A stretch of DNA of 64,000 bases, taken from contig NC_087065.1 in assembly GCF_963678635.1 (NCBI RefSeq), forward strand, positions 31,624,252 to 31,688,251. The letters run 5' to 3'. The notes beneath the pieces are model-generated. The model was not told where the DNA came from and ran no database searches. It saw nothing but the letters and a program-made list of their open reading frames with translations. Numbering within the stretch: the stretch's first letter is position 1; each line of letters starts with the position of its first letter. A program made the translations under genes and the position numbers. Below are positions 8,240-20,366 of the stretch, in pieces. The stretch comes from Symsagittifera roscoffensis (Eukaryota > Xenacoelomorpha > Acoela > Convolutidae).

Positions 8240-10716
8240 ATCTTTCAGGTCTGCGTCCCACCCGCCCTCCGTGACTAATCTTGCTTCCGAGAAAAGTTTT
8301 TTCTTTCACCTTTATCCCATCTCAGGTCGGTTAGTCTTGAAAAAAGTCCTACTTGAAACGTTCGCATTCACTTTGCCCCCTACGGGCGCAATGGTGAAGC
8401 CGATTTTTTCTTCTCACTGAACTTCTTCTCCGAACAGTTCACATAAAACATTACTATGGTTTTATCTGAAATTTGCCGTGTCCAGCTGCGACTCCGACTT
8501 TTTTCACGTCACTGGTGTTCCAACAACAGGACCACATGAGATTCCCATTCAGATACTGTCTCAATTTTGAAAATACTGATTTGATTTTTTTTGCCGTTTT
8601 TCGCAAAATAAACTAATTACTCTATTCGAATTAAAAAAAAATACCGAAAAACACTTAAAGATAGCAAGACATTATTGTGACTGTCGTCTATATCTGTTCT
8701 CTTTGTTGGAGGTCAATGATGCTCCCTAAGTGGGACCACAAGGGTCCCAGGGAGCATCAGTAAAGGGTTTGGATAGTATGCCATTTTTGATTAAGACAAA
8801 ATCTTTGACCAATTGTGTTTTTTTTTCACAGTCCCATATCCACTGCAAATGTAAAGACTAATTTTTGTTTGAAGTTTTAAAAAGTAATAATAACCTTTTC
8901 ATTTGTGATGACTCGTATCACTCATAAATCAATGGAAGACTCTGACTAACCTTCTCAAGCATGGAAATACATCAAAAAGAAAAAACGATTCTGGTTATTT
9001 CAGACTGCCTTTTTTGTTAAATTTCAGATAGATTTTGAAAACTCTTTCTTCAAATTGTATGTCTGCCGAAAAAGAACAAAAATTACAAACTGAAACCATT
9101 TTGGTTAAATTAAGGCTCTTCACCCACCAAACTCGAAATTGCGAAGCTGAAACGAACACTCGACAGCCCATTTTATAAGTTTCGTTTTATTTTTTCAAAA
9201 CATGTGTCATATATTTTCAAAAGCAATTTATTAAAGTTCATTTTTTACCAGAAAAGTAAGTCCGAAAAAAAAACAGATTTTTAAATACTGTTAAAAAATA
9301 AGGTGGCAAGTTGTTTTACCAATGGAATCATAGTATATGATTAAGTTCAAAATAGTTTTCATTACCATTGACTAGACGCTTACTCAATTTGAGAAATGTC
9401 GTTAATAACTTTTTTGGAAACATAAAAAACGGATAATGGAAAAGTTTTCTTCAAACTTATAGAAAATAATTTTATGAGAAAAACTATTACTAGTATCACG
9501 TGTAAATTACGAGAGTACATTCAGGCCACATGCAAAATTTCAGCAGAAGCACTCAAGCAATTTTCAGAACGAAACAATTGTTCCAGAAATTGACAAAGTA
9601 GTATATACACCAATTTTACCATAAATCGTCAAAATAAAAAAATCGCAAAAACTACAAATTTTATCCAATTTTGACTTTTAAATACTCTATACCGACTAAA
9701 TTGACTATGCTAAGCTCGAATCAACCATCAAAAACCAATTTTAATCGTTCTGAATTTTTTAAGTTTTTTTTCATCAAAAAGTTGAGTCAGAAATGGGAAA
9801 AAGGTTTTTTTTCAGAAAAACAAAAAAAGTTGTTCAAAATCAACTAAAATTCTAAGCCACTATTTTTGAACCTGCTCAGAATGGTTCTGGTGACCGAAGT
9901 CGTAGAAAGTTCCCAATTCGAGGAAATTCGAAAAAACTCTTTTTTCAGCACTTTTAAAAAGTGGAAAAATGTAAAAAATAGTCTTCAAACAAATAGGATG
10001 AAAAAGTGATCAGTAAAAGCATCGATGCCGTGTCAAATGAGGATCGCTTGCCAATTTTTGAAACAATCCATCGGGTTTTTTTTAAGAACGAAACCATTTT
10101 TTGACAATTTTAGTAGTAGTATTTACACTAAATAGTACCATATATGGTCAAAATTCAAAAATACAAAAAACTACAATTTTTATCCAATTTTGACCTTCAA
10201 ATACTCTATACCCACTAAATTGACTATCGGGAGCTCGAATCAACCATCAGAAACCACTTTTAATCACTTTCAAAATTTTTTTTTTTTTAAATCAAAATGT
10301 TGAGTCAGAAATAGGAAAAAACAATTTTTTTCAAAAAGTCAAAAAAAGTTGTCCCAATTGAATAAACTCACTAAGCCACACTCTATGAACCTGTTCAGAA
10401 TGGTTTTCATGACCAAAGCCGTAAAAAGTACCCAATTTGAGAAACTTCGAAAAATCACCTTTTAGTTAACTCAAAAAAGTGGAAAAATCGGGTAAAATGG
10501 GCTTCAAACCGATAGGATCGAAAAGTGACCTTTATAAGATATGATTGCCGTGTCAAATTAGGGCCGCATGCAAAAAATTAGAAAAATTCAACGAAACGTT
10601 TTTGAGAACTCGACAAATTTGGTCGTTTTGTTAAAGGTTAAATTTTAGAAATTTTTTGTCCGGAAGGGGCCCCTTCCCCTTCCTAAATGCTTTTTATGCT
10701 ACACGCGACCATCTAG
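8240..10716 (+). repeat. Unit U4, class 2, 2477 bp
   Basis: The linker is ATCTT before TCAGG. H3 is at 8373-8391, H2 at 8718-8758, H1 type B' at 10662-10683 and CTAG at 10713-10716. Its head matches U19 (35.3 kb away), including the rare reading CAGGTCGGTTAGTC. From roughly 750 bp onward its body matches U5 at an offset of exactly 2477 bp. Confidence 0.92.
8373..8391. other. Hairpin H3 in the class 2 head
   Basis: TTGC/GCAA and CCC/GGG form a stem around loop TAC, with a single C.C mismatch. It lies about 135 bp after CTAG, directly before the conserved ATGGTGAAGCC stretch. Equivalent sites occur in most class 2 heads; U2 has the TTC-loop version. Confidence 0.6.
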
Positions 10717-13193
10717 ATCTTTCAGGTCTGCGTCCCACCCGCCCTCCGTGACTAATCTTGCTTCCGAGAATGATCATTTGTTTCACCTTTACCCCATCTC
10801 AGGTCAGTTACTCTTGAAAAAAGTCCTACTTGAAACGTTCGGATTCACTTTGCCCCCTACGGGCGCAATGGTGAAGCCCATTTTTTCTTCTCACTGAACT
10901 TCTTCTCCGAACAGTTCACATAAAACATTACTATGGTTTTATCTGAAATTTGCCGTGTCCAGCTGCGACTCCTACTTTTTTCACGTCACTGGTGTTCCAA
11001 CAACAGGACCACATGAGATTCCCCATTCAGATACTGTCTCAATTTTGAAAATTCTGATTTTATTTTTTTTGCCGTTTTTCGGAAAATAAACTAATTACTT
11101 CATTCGAATTAAAAAAAAAACGAAAAACTCTTAAAGATAGCAAGACATTATTGTGACTGTCGTCTATATCTGTTCTCTTTGTTGGAGGTCAATGATGCTC
11201 CCTAAGTGGGACCACAAGGGTCCCAGGGAGCATCAGTAAATGTTTTGGATAGTATGCCATTTTTGATTAAGACAAAATCTTTGGCCAATTGTGTTTTTTT
11301 TTCACAGTCCCTTATCCACTGCAAATGTAAAGACTAATTTTTGTTTGAAGTTTTAAAAAATAATAATAATCTTTTCATTTGTGATGACTCGTATCACTCA
11401 TAAATCAATGGAAGACTCTGACTAACCTTCTCAAGCATGGAAATAGATCAAAAAGCAAAAAACGATTCTGGTTATTTCAGACTGCCTTTTTTGTTAAATT
11501 TCAGATAGATTTTGAAAACTCTTTCTTCAAATTGTATGTCTGCCGAAAAAGAACAAAAATTACAAACTGAAACCATTTTGGTTAAATTAAGGCTCTTCAC
11601 CCACCAAACTCGAAATTGCGAAGCTGAAACGAACACTCGACAGCCCATTTTATAAGTTTCGTTTTATTTTTTCAAAACATGTGTCATATATTTTCAAAAG
11701 CAATTTATTAAAGTTCATTTTTTACCAGAAAAGTAAGTCCGAAAAAAAAACAGATTTTTAAATACTGTTAAAAAATAAGGTGGCAAGTTGTTTTACCAAT
11801 GGAATCATAGTATATGATTAAGTTCAAAATAGTTTTCATTACCATTGACTAGACGCTTACTCAATTTGAGAAATGTCGTTAATAACTTTTTTGGAAACAT
11901 AAAAAACGGATAATGGAAAAGTTTTCTTCAAACTTATAGAAAATAATTTTATGAGAAAAACTATTACTAGTATCACGTGTAAATTACGAGAGTACATTCA
12001 GGCCACATGCAAAATTTCAGCAGAAGCACTCAAGCAATTTTCAGAACGAAACAATTGTTCCAGAAATTGACAAAGTAGTATATACACCAATTTTACCATA
12101 AATCGTCAAAATAAAAAAATCGCAAAAACTACAAATTTTATCCAATTTTGACTTTTAAATACTCTATACCGACTAAATTGACTATGCTAAGCTCGAATCA
12201 ACCATCAAAAACCAATTTTAATCGTTCTGAATTTTTTAAGTTTTTTTTCATCAAAAAGTTGAGTCAGAAATGGGAAAAAGGTTTTTTTTCAGAAAAACAA
12301 AAAAAGTTGTTCAAAATCAACTAAAATTCTAAGCCACTATTTTTGAACCTGCTCAGAATGGTTCTGGTGACCGAAGTCGTAGAAAGTTCCCAATTCGAGG
12401 AAATTCGAAAAAACTCTTTTTTCAGCACTTTTAAAAAGTGGAAAAATGTAAAAAATAGTCTTCAAACAAATAGGATGAAAAAGTGATCAGTAAAAGCATC
12501 GATGCCGTGTCAAATGAGGATCGCTTGCCAATTTTTGAAACAATCCATCGGGTTTTTTTTAAGAACGAAACCATTTTTTGACAATTTTAGTAGTAGTATT
12601 TACACTAAATAGTACCATATATGGTCAAAATTCAAAAATACAAAAAACTACAATTTTTATCCAATTTTGACCTTCAAATACTCTATACCCACTAAATTGA
12701 CTATCGGGAGCTCGAATCAACCATCAGAAACCACTTTTAATCACTTTCAAAATTTTTTTTTTTTTAAATCAAAATGTTGAGTCAGAAATAGGAAAAAACA
12801 ATTTTTTTCAAAAAGTCAAAAAAAGTTGTCCCAATTGAATAAACTCACTAAGCCACACTCTATGAACCTGTTCAGAATGGTTTTCATGACCAAAGCCGTA
12901 AAAAGTACCCAATTTGAGAAACTTCGAAAAATCACCTTTTAGTTAACTCAAAAAAGTGGAAAAATCGGGTAAAATGGGCTTCAAACCGATAGGATCGAAA
13001 AGTGACCTTTATAAGATATGATTGCCGTGTCAAATTAGGGCCGCATGCAAAAAATTAGAAAAATTCAACGAAACGTTTTTGAGAACTCGACAAATTTGGT
13101 CGTTTTGTTAAAGGTTAAATTTTAGAAATTTTTTGTCCGGAAGGGGCCCCTTCCCCTTCCTAAATGCTTTTTATGCTACACGCGACCATCTAG
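10717..13193 (+). repeat. Unit U5, class 2 mosaic, 2477 bp
   Basis: The linker is ATCTT. H2 is at 11194-11234, H1 type B' at 13139-13160 and CTAG at 13190-13193. The first ~570 bp agree with U6, for example GAATGATCATTTG and the extra C in GATTCCCCATTC. A short stretch around 11280-11460 agrees instead with U15/U18 (AATAATCTTTTC, AAATAGATCAAAAAGC). The remainder is a near-exact copy of U4. It is a three-part chimera. Confidence 0.9.
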
Positions 13194-15670
13194 ATCTTTC
13201 AGGTCTGCGTCCCACCCGCCCTCCGTGACTAATCTTGCTTCCGAGAATGATCATTTGTTTCACCTTTACCCCATCTCAGGTCAGTTACTCTTGAAAAAAG
13301 TCCTACTTGAAACGTTCGGATTCACTTTGCCCCCTACGGGCGCAATGGTGAAGCCCATTTTTTCTTCTCACTGAACTTCTTCTCCGAACAGTTCACATAA
13401 AACATTACTATGGTTTTATCTGAAATTTGCCGTGTCCAGCTGCGACTCCTACTTTTTTCACGTCACTGGTGTTCCAACAACAGGACCACATGAGATTCCC
13501 CATTCAGATACTGTCTCAATTTTGAAAATTCTGATTTTATTTTTTTTGCCGTTTTTCGGAAAATAAACTAATTACTTCATTCGAATTAAAAAAAAAACGA
13601 AAAACTCTTAAAGATAGCAAGACATTATTGTGACTGTCGTCTATATCTGTTCTCTTTGTTGGAGGTCAATGATGCTCCCTAAGTGGGACCACAAGGGTCC
13701 CAGGGAGCATCAGTAAATGTTTTGGATAGTATGCCATTTTTGATTAAGACAAAATCTTTGGCCAATTGTGTTTTTTTTCATAGTCCCTTATACACTGCAA
13801 ATGTAAAGACTAATTTTTGTTTGAAGTTTTAAAAAATAATAATAACCTTTTCATTTGTGATGACTCGTATCACTCATAAATCAATGGAAGACTCTGACTA
13901 ACCTTCTCAAGCATGGAAATACATCAAAAAGAAAAAACGATTCTGGTTATTTCAGACTGCTTTTTTTGTTAAATTTCAGATAGATTTTGAAAACTCTTTC
14001 TTTAAATTGTATGTCTGCCGAAAAAGAACAAAAATTACAAACTGAAACCATTTTGGTTAAATTAAGGCTCTTCACCCACCAAACTCAAAATTGCGAAGCT
14101 GAAACGAACAATCGACAGCCCATTTTATAAGTTTCGTTTTATTTTTTCAAAACATGTGTCATATATTTTCAAAAGCAATTTATTAAAGTTTCATTTTTTA
14201 CCAGAAAAGTAAGTCCGAAAAAAAAACAGATTTTTAAATACTGTCAAAAAAAAGGTGGCAACTAGTTTTACCAATGGAATCATAGTATATGATTAAGTTC
14301 AAAATAGTTTTCATTACCATTGACTAGACGCTTACTCAATTTGAGAAATGTCGTTAATAACTTTTTTGGAAACATAAAAAACGGATAATGGAAAAGTTTT
14401 CCTCTAACTTATAGAAAAGAATTTTATGAGAAAAACCATTACTAATATCACGTGTAAATTACGAGAGTAGATTCAGGCCACATGCAAAATTTCAGCAGAA
14501 GCACTCAAGCAATTTTGAGAACGAAACAATTGTTCCAGAAATTGACAAAGTAGTATATACACCAATTTTACCATAAATCGTCAAACTAAAAAAATCGCAA
14601 AAACTACAAATTTTATCCAATTTTGACTTTTAAATACTCTATACCGACTAAATTGACTATGGTAAGCTCGAATCAACCATCAAAAACCATTTTTAATCGT
14701 TCTGAATTTTTTAAGTTTTTTTCCATCAAAAAGTTGAGTCAGAAATGGGAAAAAGGTTTTTTTTTCAGAAAAACGGAAAAAGTTGTTCAAAATCAACTAG
14801 AAATATAAGTCATTATTTTTGAACCTGCTCAGAATGGTTCTGGTGACCGAAGCCGTAAAAAGTACCCAATTCGAGGAAATTCGAAAAAACTCTTTTTTCA
14901 GCACTTTGAAAAAGTGGAAAAATGTAAAAAATAGTCTTCAAACAAATAGGATGAAAAAGTGATCAGTAAAAGCATCGATGCCGTGTCAAATGAGGATTGC
15001 ATGCCAATTTTTGAAACAATCCAACGGGTTTTTTTTAAGAACGAAACCATTTTTTGACAATTTTAGTAGTAGTATTTACACTAATTAGTACCATATATGG
15101 TCAAAATTCAAAAATACAAAAAACTACAATTTTCATCCAATTTTGACCTTCAAATACTCTATACCCACTAAATTGACTATCGGGAGCTCGAATCAACCAT
15201 CAAAAACCACTTTTAATCACTTTCAAATTTTTTTCATTTTTTAAATCAAAATGTTGAGTCAGAAATAGGAAAAAACAATTTTTTTCAAAAAGTCAAGAAA
15301 AGTTGTCCCAATTGAATAAACTCACTAAGCCACACTCTATGAACCTGTTCAGATTGGTTTTCATGACCAAAGCCGTAAAAAGTACCCAATTTGAGAAACT
15401 TCGAAAAATCACCTTTTAGTTAACTCAAAAAAGTGGAAAAATCGGGTAAAATGGGCTTCAAACCGATAGGATCGAAAAGTGACCTTTATAAGATATGATT
15501 GCCGTGTCAAATTAGGGCCGCATGCAAAAAATTAGAAAAATTCAACGAAACGTTTTTGAGAACTCGACAAATTTGGTCGTTTTGTTAAAGGTTAAATTTT
15601 AGAAATTTTTTGTCCGGAAGGGGCCCCTACCCCTTCCTAATCGCTTTTTGTGCTACACGCGACCATCTAG
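13194..15670 (+). repeat. Unit U6, class 2, 2477 bp
   Basis: The linker is ATCTT. H2 is at 13671-13711, H1 type B at 15616-15637 and CTAG at 15667-15670. It belongs to the most homogeneous class 2 subfamily (U6, U16, U20, U26). That group shares diagnostic bases such as CTATGGTAAGCTCG and AAAACGGAAAAAG near 14660-14780. The H1 is type B but its upstream flank is the B' version, a recombination point at or inside the hairpin. Confidence 0.92.
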
Positions 15671-18148
15671 CCGGTCAGGTCTGCGTCCCACCCGCCCTCC
15701 GTGACTAATCTTGCTTGCGAGAAATATCATTTGTTTCACCTTTACCCCTATCTCAGGTCAGTTACTCTTGAAAAAAGTCCTACTTGAAACGTTCGCATTC
15801 ACTTTGCCCCCTACGGGCGCAATGGTGAAGCCCATTTTTTCTTCTCACTGAACTTCTTCTCCGAACAGTTCACATAAAACATTACTATGGTTTTATCTGA
15901 AATTTGCCGTGTCCAGCTGCGACTCCGACTTTTTTCACGTCACTGGTGTTCCAACAACAGGACCACATGAGATTCCCATTCAGATACTGTCTCAATTTTT
16001 AAAATACTGATTCGATTTTTTTGCCGTTTTTCGCAAAATAAACTATTTACTTCATTCGAATTTAAAAAAAAAAACCGAAAAACACTTAAAGATAGCAAGA
16101 CATCATCGTGACTGTCGTCTATATCTGTTCTCTTTGTTGGAGGTCAATGATGCTCCCTAAGTGGGACCACAAGGGTCCCAGGGAGCATCAGTAAAGGCTT
16201 TGGATAGTATGCCATTTTGGATTAAGACAAAATCTTTGGTCAATTGTGTTTTTTTTCACAGTCCCTTATCCACTGCAAATGAAAAGACTAATTTTTGTTT
16301 GAAGTTTTAAAAAATAAAAATAACCTTTTCATTTGTGATGACTCGTATCACTCATAAATCAATGGAAGACTCTGACTAACCTTCTCAAGCATGGAAATAC
16401 ATCAAAAAGCAAAAAACGTTTCTGGTTATTTCAGACTGCTTTTTATGTTAAATTTCAGATAGATTTTGAAAACTTTTTCTTCAAATTGTTTGTCTGCCGA
16501 AAAAGAACAAAAATTACAAACTGAAACCATTTTGGTTAAATTAAGGCTCTTCACCTACCAAACTCGAAATTGCGAAGCTGAAACGAACAATCGACAGCCC
16601 ATTTTATAAGTTCCGTTTTATTTTTTCAAAACATGTGTCATATATTTTCAAAAGCAATTTATAAGAGTTTCATTTTTTACCAGAAAAGTAAGTCCGAAAA
16701 AAACAGATTTTTATATACTGTCAAAAAATAAGGTGGCAATTAGTTTTACCTATGGAATCATAGTAAATGATTAAGTTCAAAATAGTTTTCAATACCATTG
16801 ACTAGACGCTGACTCAATTTGAGAAATGTCGTTAATAACTTTTTTGGAAACATAAAAAACGGATAATGGAAAAGTTTTCTTCAAACTTATAGAAAAGAAT
16901 TTTATGAGAAAAACCATTACTAATATCACGTGTAAATTACAAGAGTAGATTCAGGCCACATGCAAAATTTCAGCAGACGCACTCAAGCAATTTTGAGAAC
17001 GAAACAATTGTTCCAGAAATTGACAAAGTAGTATATACACCAATTTTACCATAAATCGTCAAAATAAAAAAATCGCAAAAACTACAAATTTTATCCAATT
17101 TTGACTTTTAAATACTCTATACCGACTAAATTGACTATGCTAAGCTCGAATCAACCATCAAAAACCATTTTTAATCGTTCTGAATTTTTTAAGTTTTTTT
17201 CCATCAAAAAGTTGAGTCAGAAATGGGAAAAAGGTTTTTTTTTCAGAAAAACAAAAAAAGTTGTTCAAAATCAACTAAAAATCTAGGCCACTATTTTTGA
17301 ACGTGCTCAGAATGGTTCTGGTGACCGAAGCCGTAAAAAGTACCCAATTCGAGGAAATTCGAAAAAACTCTTTTTTCAGCATTTTGAAAAAGTGGAAAAA
17401 TGTAAAAAATAGTCTTCAAACAAATAGGATGAAAAAGTGATCAGTAAAAGCATCAATGCCAGGTCAAATGAGGATCGCATGCCAATTTTTGGAACAATCC
17501 ATCGGGTTCTTTTTAAGAACGAAACCATTTTTTGACAATTTTAGTAGTAGTATTTACACTAATTAGTACCATATATGGTCAAAATTCAAAACTACAAAAA
17601 ACTACAATTTTTATCCAATTTTGACCTTCAAATACTCTATACCCACTAAATTGACTATCGGGAGCTCGAATCAATCATCAAAATCCACTTTTAATTACTT
17701 TCAAAATTTTTTATTTTTTAAATCAAAATGTTGAGTCAGAAATAGGAAAAAACAATTTTTTTCAAAAAGTCAAAAAAAGTTGTCCCAATTGAATAAACTC
17801 ACTAAGCCACACTCTATGAACCTGTTCAGAATGGTTTCCATGACCAAAGCCGTAAAAATTACCCAATTTGAGAAAAGGCGAAAAAACACCTTTCTGGTTA
17901 ACTCAAAAAAGTGGAAAAATCGGGTAAAATGGGCTTCAAACCGATAGGATCGAAAAGTGACCTTTATAAGATATGATTGTCGTATCAAATTAGGGCCGCA
18001 TGCAAAAAATTAGAAAAATTCAACGAAACGTTTTTGAGAACTCGACAAATATGGTCATTTTGGTAAATGTATAATTTTAGAAATTTTTTGCCCGGAAGGG
18101 GCCCCTACCCCTTCCTAAATGCTTTTTGTGCTTCACGCGACCATCTAG
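15671..18148 (+). repeat. Unit U7, class 2, 2478 bp
   Basis: The linker is CCGG with an AATATCATTTG head variant that also occurs in U22 and U24. H2 is at 16149-16189, H1 type B at 18094-18115 and CTAG at 18145-18148. The left arm just before CTAG reads GTGCTTCACGCG instead of GTGCTACACGCG. It is the last class 2 unit before the seven-unit class 3 block. Confidence 0.92.
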
Positions 18149-18596
18149 CACAATCAGGTACTAGTGGTGGATGTTTGTTTTTCGTATTTAGTCAAACCAA
18201 AAGAGAGCGTGGTCATGCATCGACATCATGTGCTCAAGCAAATATGTGGACTTCTACGCATTCCCATTCGCAATGCGCCCTTCGGGCTCAAATGCCAATG
18301 CTCAATTAATTTTGCCAGGTGAAAAAAAAATTATTTAAAAAGTTCTGCTAAACTTTATTTTAAACTACCACCAAAAAACGCAAAGATTTCAAAGTGTAAT
18401 ACAATCAAATTTTTGCCAATACCGGGCTTGCAATGAGACTGATGTTGGCAAAAGTAAAATAGAAAATGTAGAAAATGGAAAGAAAAAAATTGTTCAAAAT
18501 AAGAACGCAACATCAAAAACTTATTTGATCTCCGCTCAAATCATAATTCAGATCAGGCTGATTTCAGATTTTAAGCGTAGAATTTACGGTTACGGC

Positions 18597-18633
18597 TGCT
18601 CCCTCTACAGGTCCCAGAGGGACCGAGTGAGCA
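18597..18633. other. Internal hairpin H2, class 3 form (7 complete copies)
   Basis: TGCTC/GAGCA encloses GGTCCC, AGA, GGGACC. The polarity is reversed relative to class 2, where GGGACC comes first. An alternative stem, TCCCTCT/AGAGGGA, overlaps the first and excludes it. Copies start at 18597, 20814, 23025, 25237, 27458 and 29668, plus the equivalent site in U14 near 31882. Confidence 0.8.
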
Positions 18634-18999
18634 TCCTACCTCGATCCAGGTTAACGGATAGTTGTTCTTAATTTTTCACAAATTTTTTTTTCTCTAATGC
18701 TTGTTTTCACTTCCTCATGAGAAGCTGTATTAATTTTTAAAAAATTTATTTTATCCATCAATGCTTCCAAGAACAACTGATTTTAGGCGATTACAAATGC
18801 GGTTGTTGAAACTAGTAAGGGATAATGATGAGAAAAATTGTAAAATTTCAAATGAATTTAAAAACAGTTTTTTTCCTTTTTTTCTTTTGTAAATCGGGAG
18901 AAATGAATCAGTTTTTTTTTAAGTTTTCCTCGCACCACCCACTGTTCCTAAGTAATGAAGATTCCTGTTCTAGCCGTTTATAACACTTTGGCAGAAAAA

Positions 19000-19014
19000 A
19001 CATCAATATGATGT
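19000..19014. other. Small AT hairpin in the class 3 body
   Basis: ACATCA/TGATGT is a 6-bp stem with an ATA loop. It is kept in every complete class 3 unit within a variable A-rich flank. Confidence 0.45.
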
Positions 19015-19136
19015 AAAATGTTTTAAAAAAGAGAAAAAGTTAAAAATTATGTTTTTTTTTTAAAAAACCAAAAAATTGTATTTTTCAAAATTGAAAAAAA
19101 GTAAAAAATAATTGCATATTACAATTCACCGTACCC

Positions 19137-19200
19137 AACTTAGTGGGTATAGCATTTTAAATTACCAAAAAATGTTGAAAATTGTAGATTTTATGAAGTT
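19137..19200 (-). repeat. Segment of class 3 homologous to classes 1/2, inverted
   Basis: Read on the minus strand, this segment resembles the class 2 stretch near 5190-5246. TAGTGGGTATAG and AAAATTGTAG are exact reverse complements of the class 2 CTATACCCACTA and CTACAATTTT, at the same spacing, with weaker matches between. The class 3 tail (GCATGC box to CTAG) is in direct orientation, so only the interior is inverted. Equivalent sites exist in all class 3 units. Confidence 0.6.
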
Positions 19201-20108
19201 TTCATTTTGGCTATTTTTCCTTGTCGCCTCCACTTAAGGCACCTTTGAGCCAACTTGAGAAACTGGAACCTAAACAAGCTATACAGATAGTCTGAATGAG
19301 CCATTTTCAGCGTGATAACACGCCTGGAAGAAAAAAAAACTCCAGAAAATAAAGAAAATTTTGAACTTTAACCTTTTTTCTTCTTCAAATGGCGATACTT
19401 AGAATAATTTTTCAGCTGAAAAGTTAAAAAAAAATCAAAAAATTCAAATTTTGAAAAAATTTTAAAAAAATCTCATCAGTCTGTTTATTGGAGTCTTCGA
19501 GGTTTTGGGAGATCTTATCTGGCGGCTAACAACAAAATGATCAATTATTATAAAAATTTGAGAAAGGTCAAAAAAACATGTTTTTTCGATTTTTTTGACA
19601 GAATTCCGAAAGCAATATCTTGGCTAAAAACAAAAATTAGGGCCTAAAATTAGTACAAACAGTACTCCCACATAAAGTACATTAGGTTGGAAACAAAAAA
19701 TTGACTCTGACTCAAAAATCGTTTTTCAACTTTATTTCTGAACAAAAAATTGTAAAAAAATCAAAAATTAAAAAATTTTTTGAAAAAAACGATTGTTTTG
19801 AAAAAGTGCCAATTTTTAGCTGAAACTTTTTGTTTTAGCTAAGAAAGCCAGAGCAATGTTCTTTAAGCTCAAATAATTTAATTAAGCAAATTATTTTCAA
19901 GTTTTTTCGTTTAAGGCTTTTATTTTGAAACAGTATTCAAAAATGGGTAAAAAAAAGTCAAAAAAATTAATTTTCTCAGATTGAAAAACCTCCACTGCCA
20001 TGATGATTAGTTCGTTCGATAGGACTGCTGAGATCAATTTAGACGTTCTTTCATAAGTATATCAAAATTTTGATTTATTTTTGAGAATTAAGCAATATAA
20101 AAACTTTT

Positions 20109-20134
20109 CCCAAATTGGGCAAAAAGCCCAAATT
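20109..20134. other. Hairpin H4, class 3 tail
   Basis: AATTGGGC and GCCCAAATT face each other across AAAAA, with one extra A in the 3' arm. CCCAAATTGGG is itself nearly palindromic. Copies are at 502-527, 20109-20134, 22322-22347, 24530-24555, 26749-26774, 28961-28986, 31176-31201 and 33394-33419. The sequence is unchanged in all eight. Confidence 0.7.
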
Positions 20135-20366
20135 AGCCCAAACACCTGTTAAAAATTGTTGGGTCAAAAAGTCACAAAAGGAAACCCCTATTCGTTTGAC
20201 ATTTTAGGGCCGCATGCAAAAAATTAGACCAATCTAACCTGACAATTTCGAGAATCGACTTTTTTGCAAAATTTCTCTATAGTCCATTTGAGGGATATTA
20301 CTTGTACCGGTGGGGGCCCCTACCCCACCTCAAAAAATTTTGTAATGCTGGAACGCGGCCACCTAG

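Larger units (their letters stand above)
18149..20366 (+). repeat. Unit U8, class 3, 2218 bp
   Basis: The linker is CACAA, followed by TCAGGTACTAGTGG. H2 (class 3 form) is at 18597-18633, the small stem ACATCA/TGATGT at 19000-19014, H4 at 20109-20134 and the GCATGC box at 20212. H1 type A is at 20309-20329 and CTAG at 20363-20366. It has the same length as U14 and matches it at every place I compared, although 13285 bp separate them and the flanks differ on both sides. Confidence 0.92.

Noticed and set aside
10778-10785. TTGTTTCA, similar to the nematode piRNA upstream motif CTGTTTCA
   Set aside because: The first base differs and the hit is a fixed part of the class 2 head. One near-match in an A/T-rich repeat is expected by chance.
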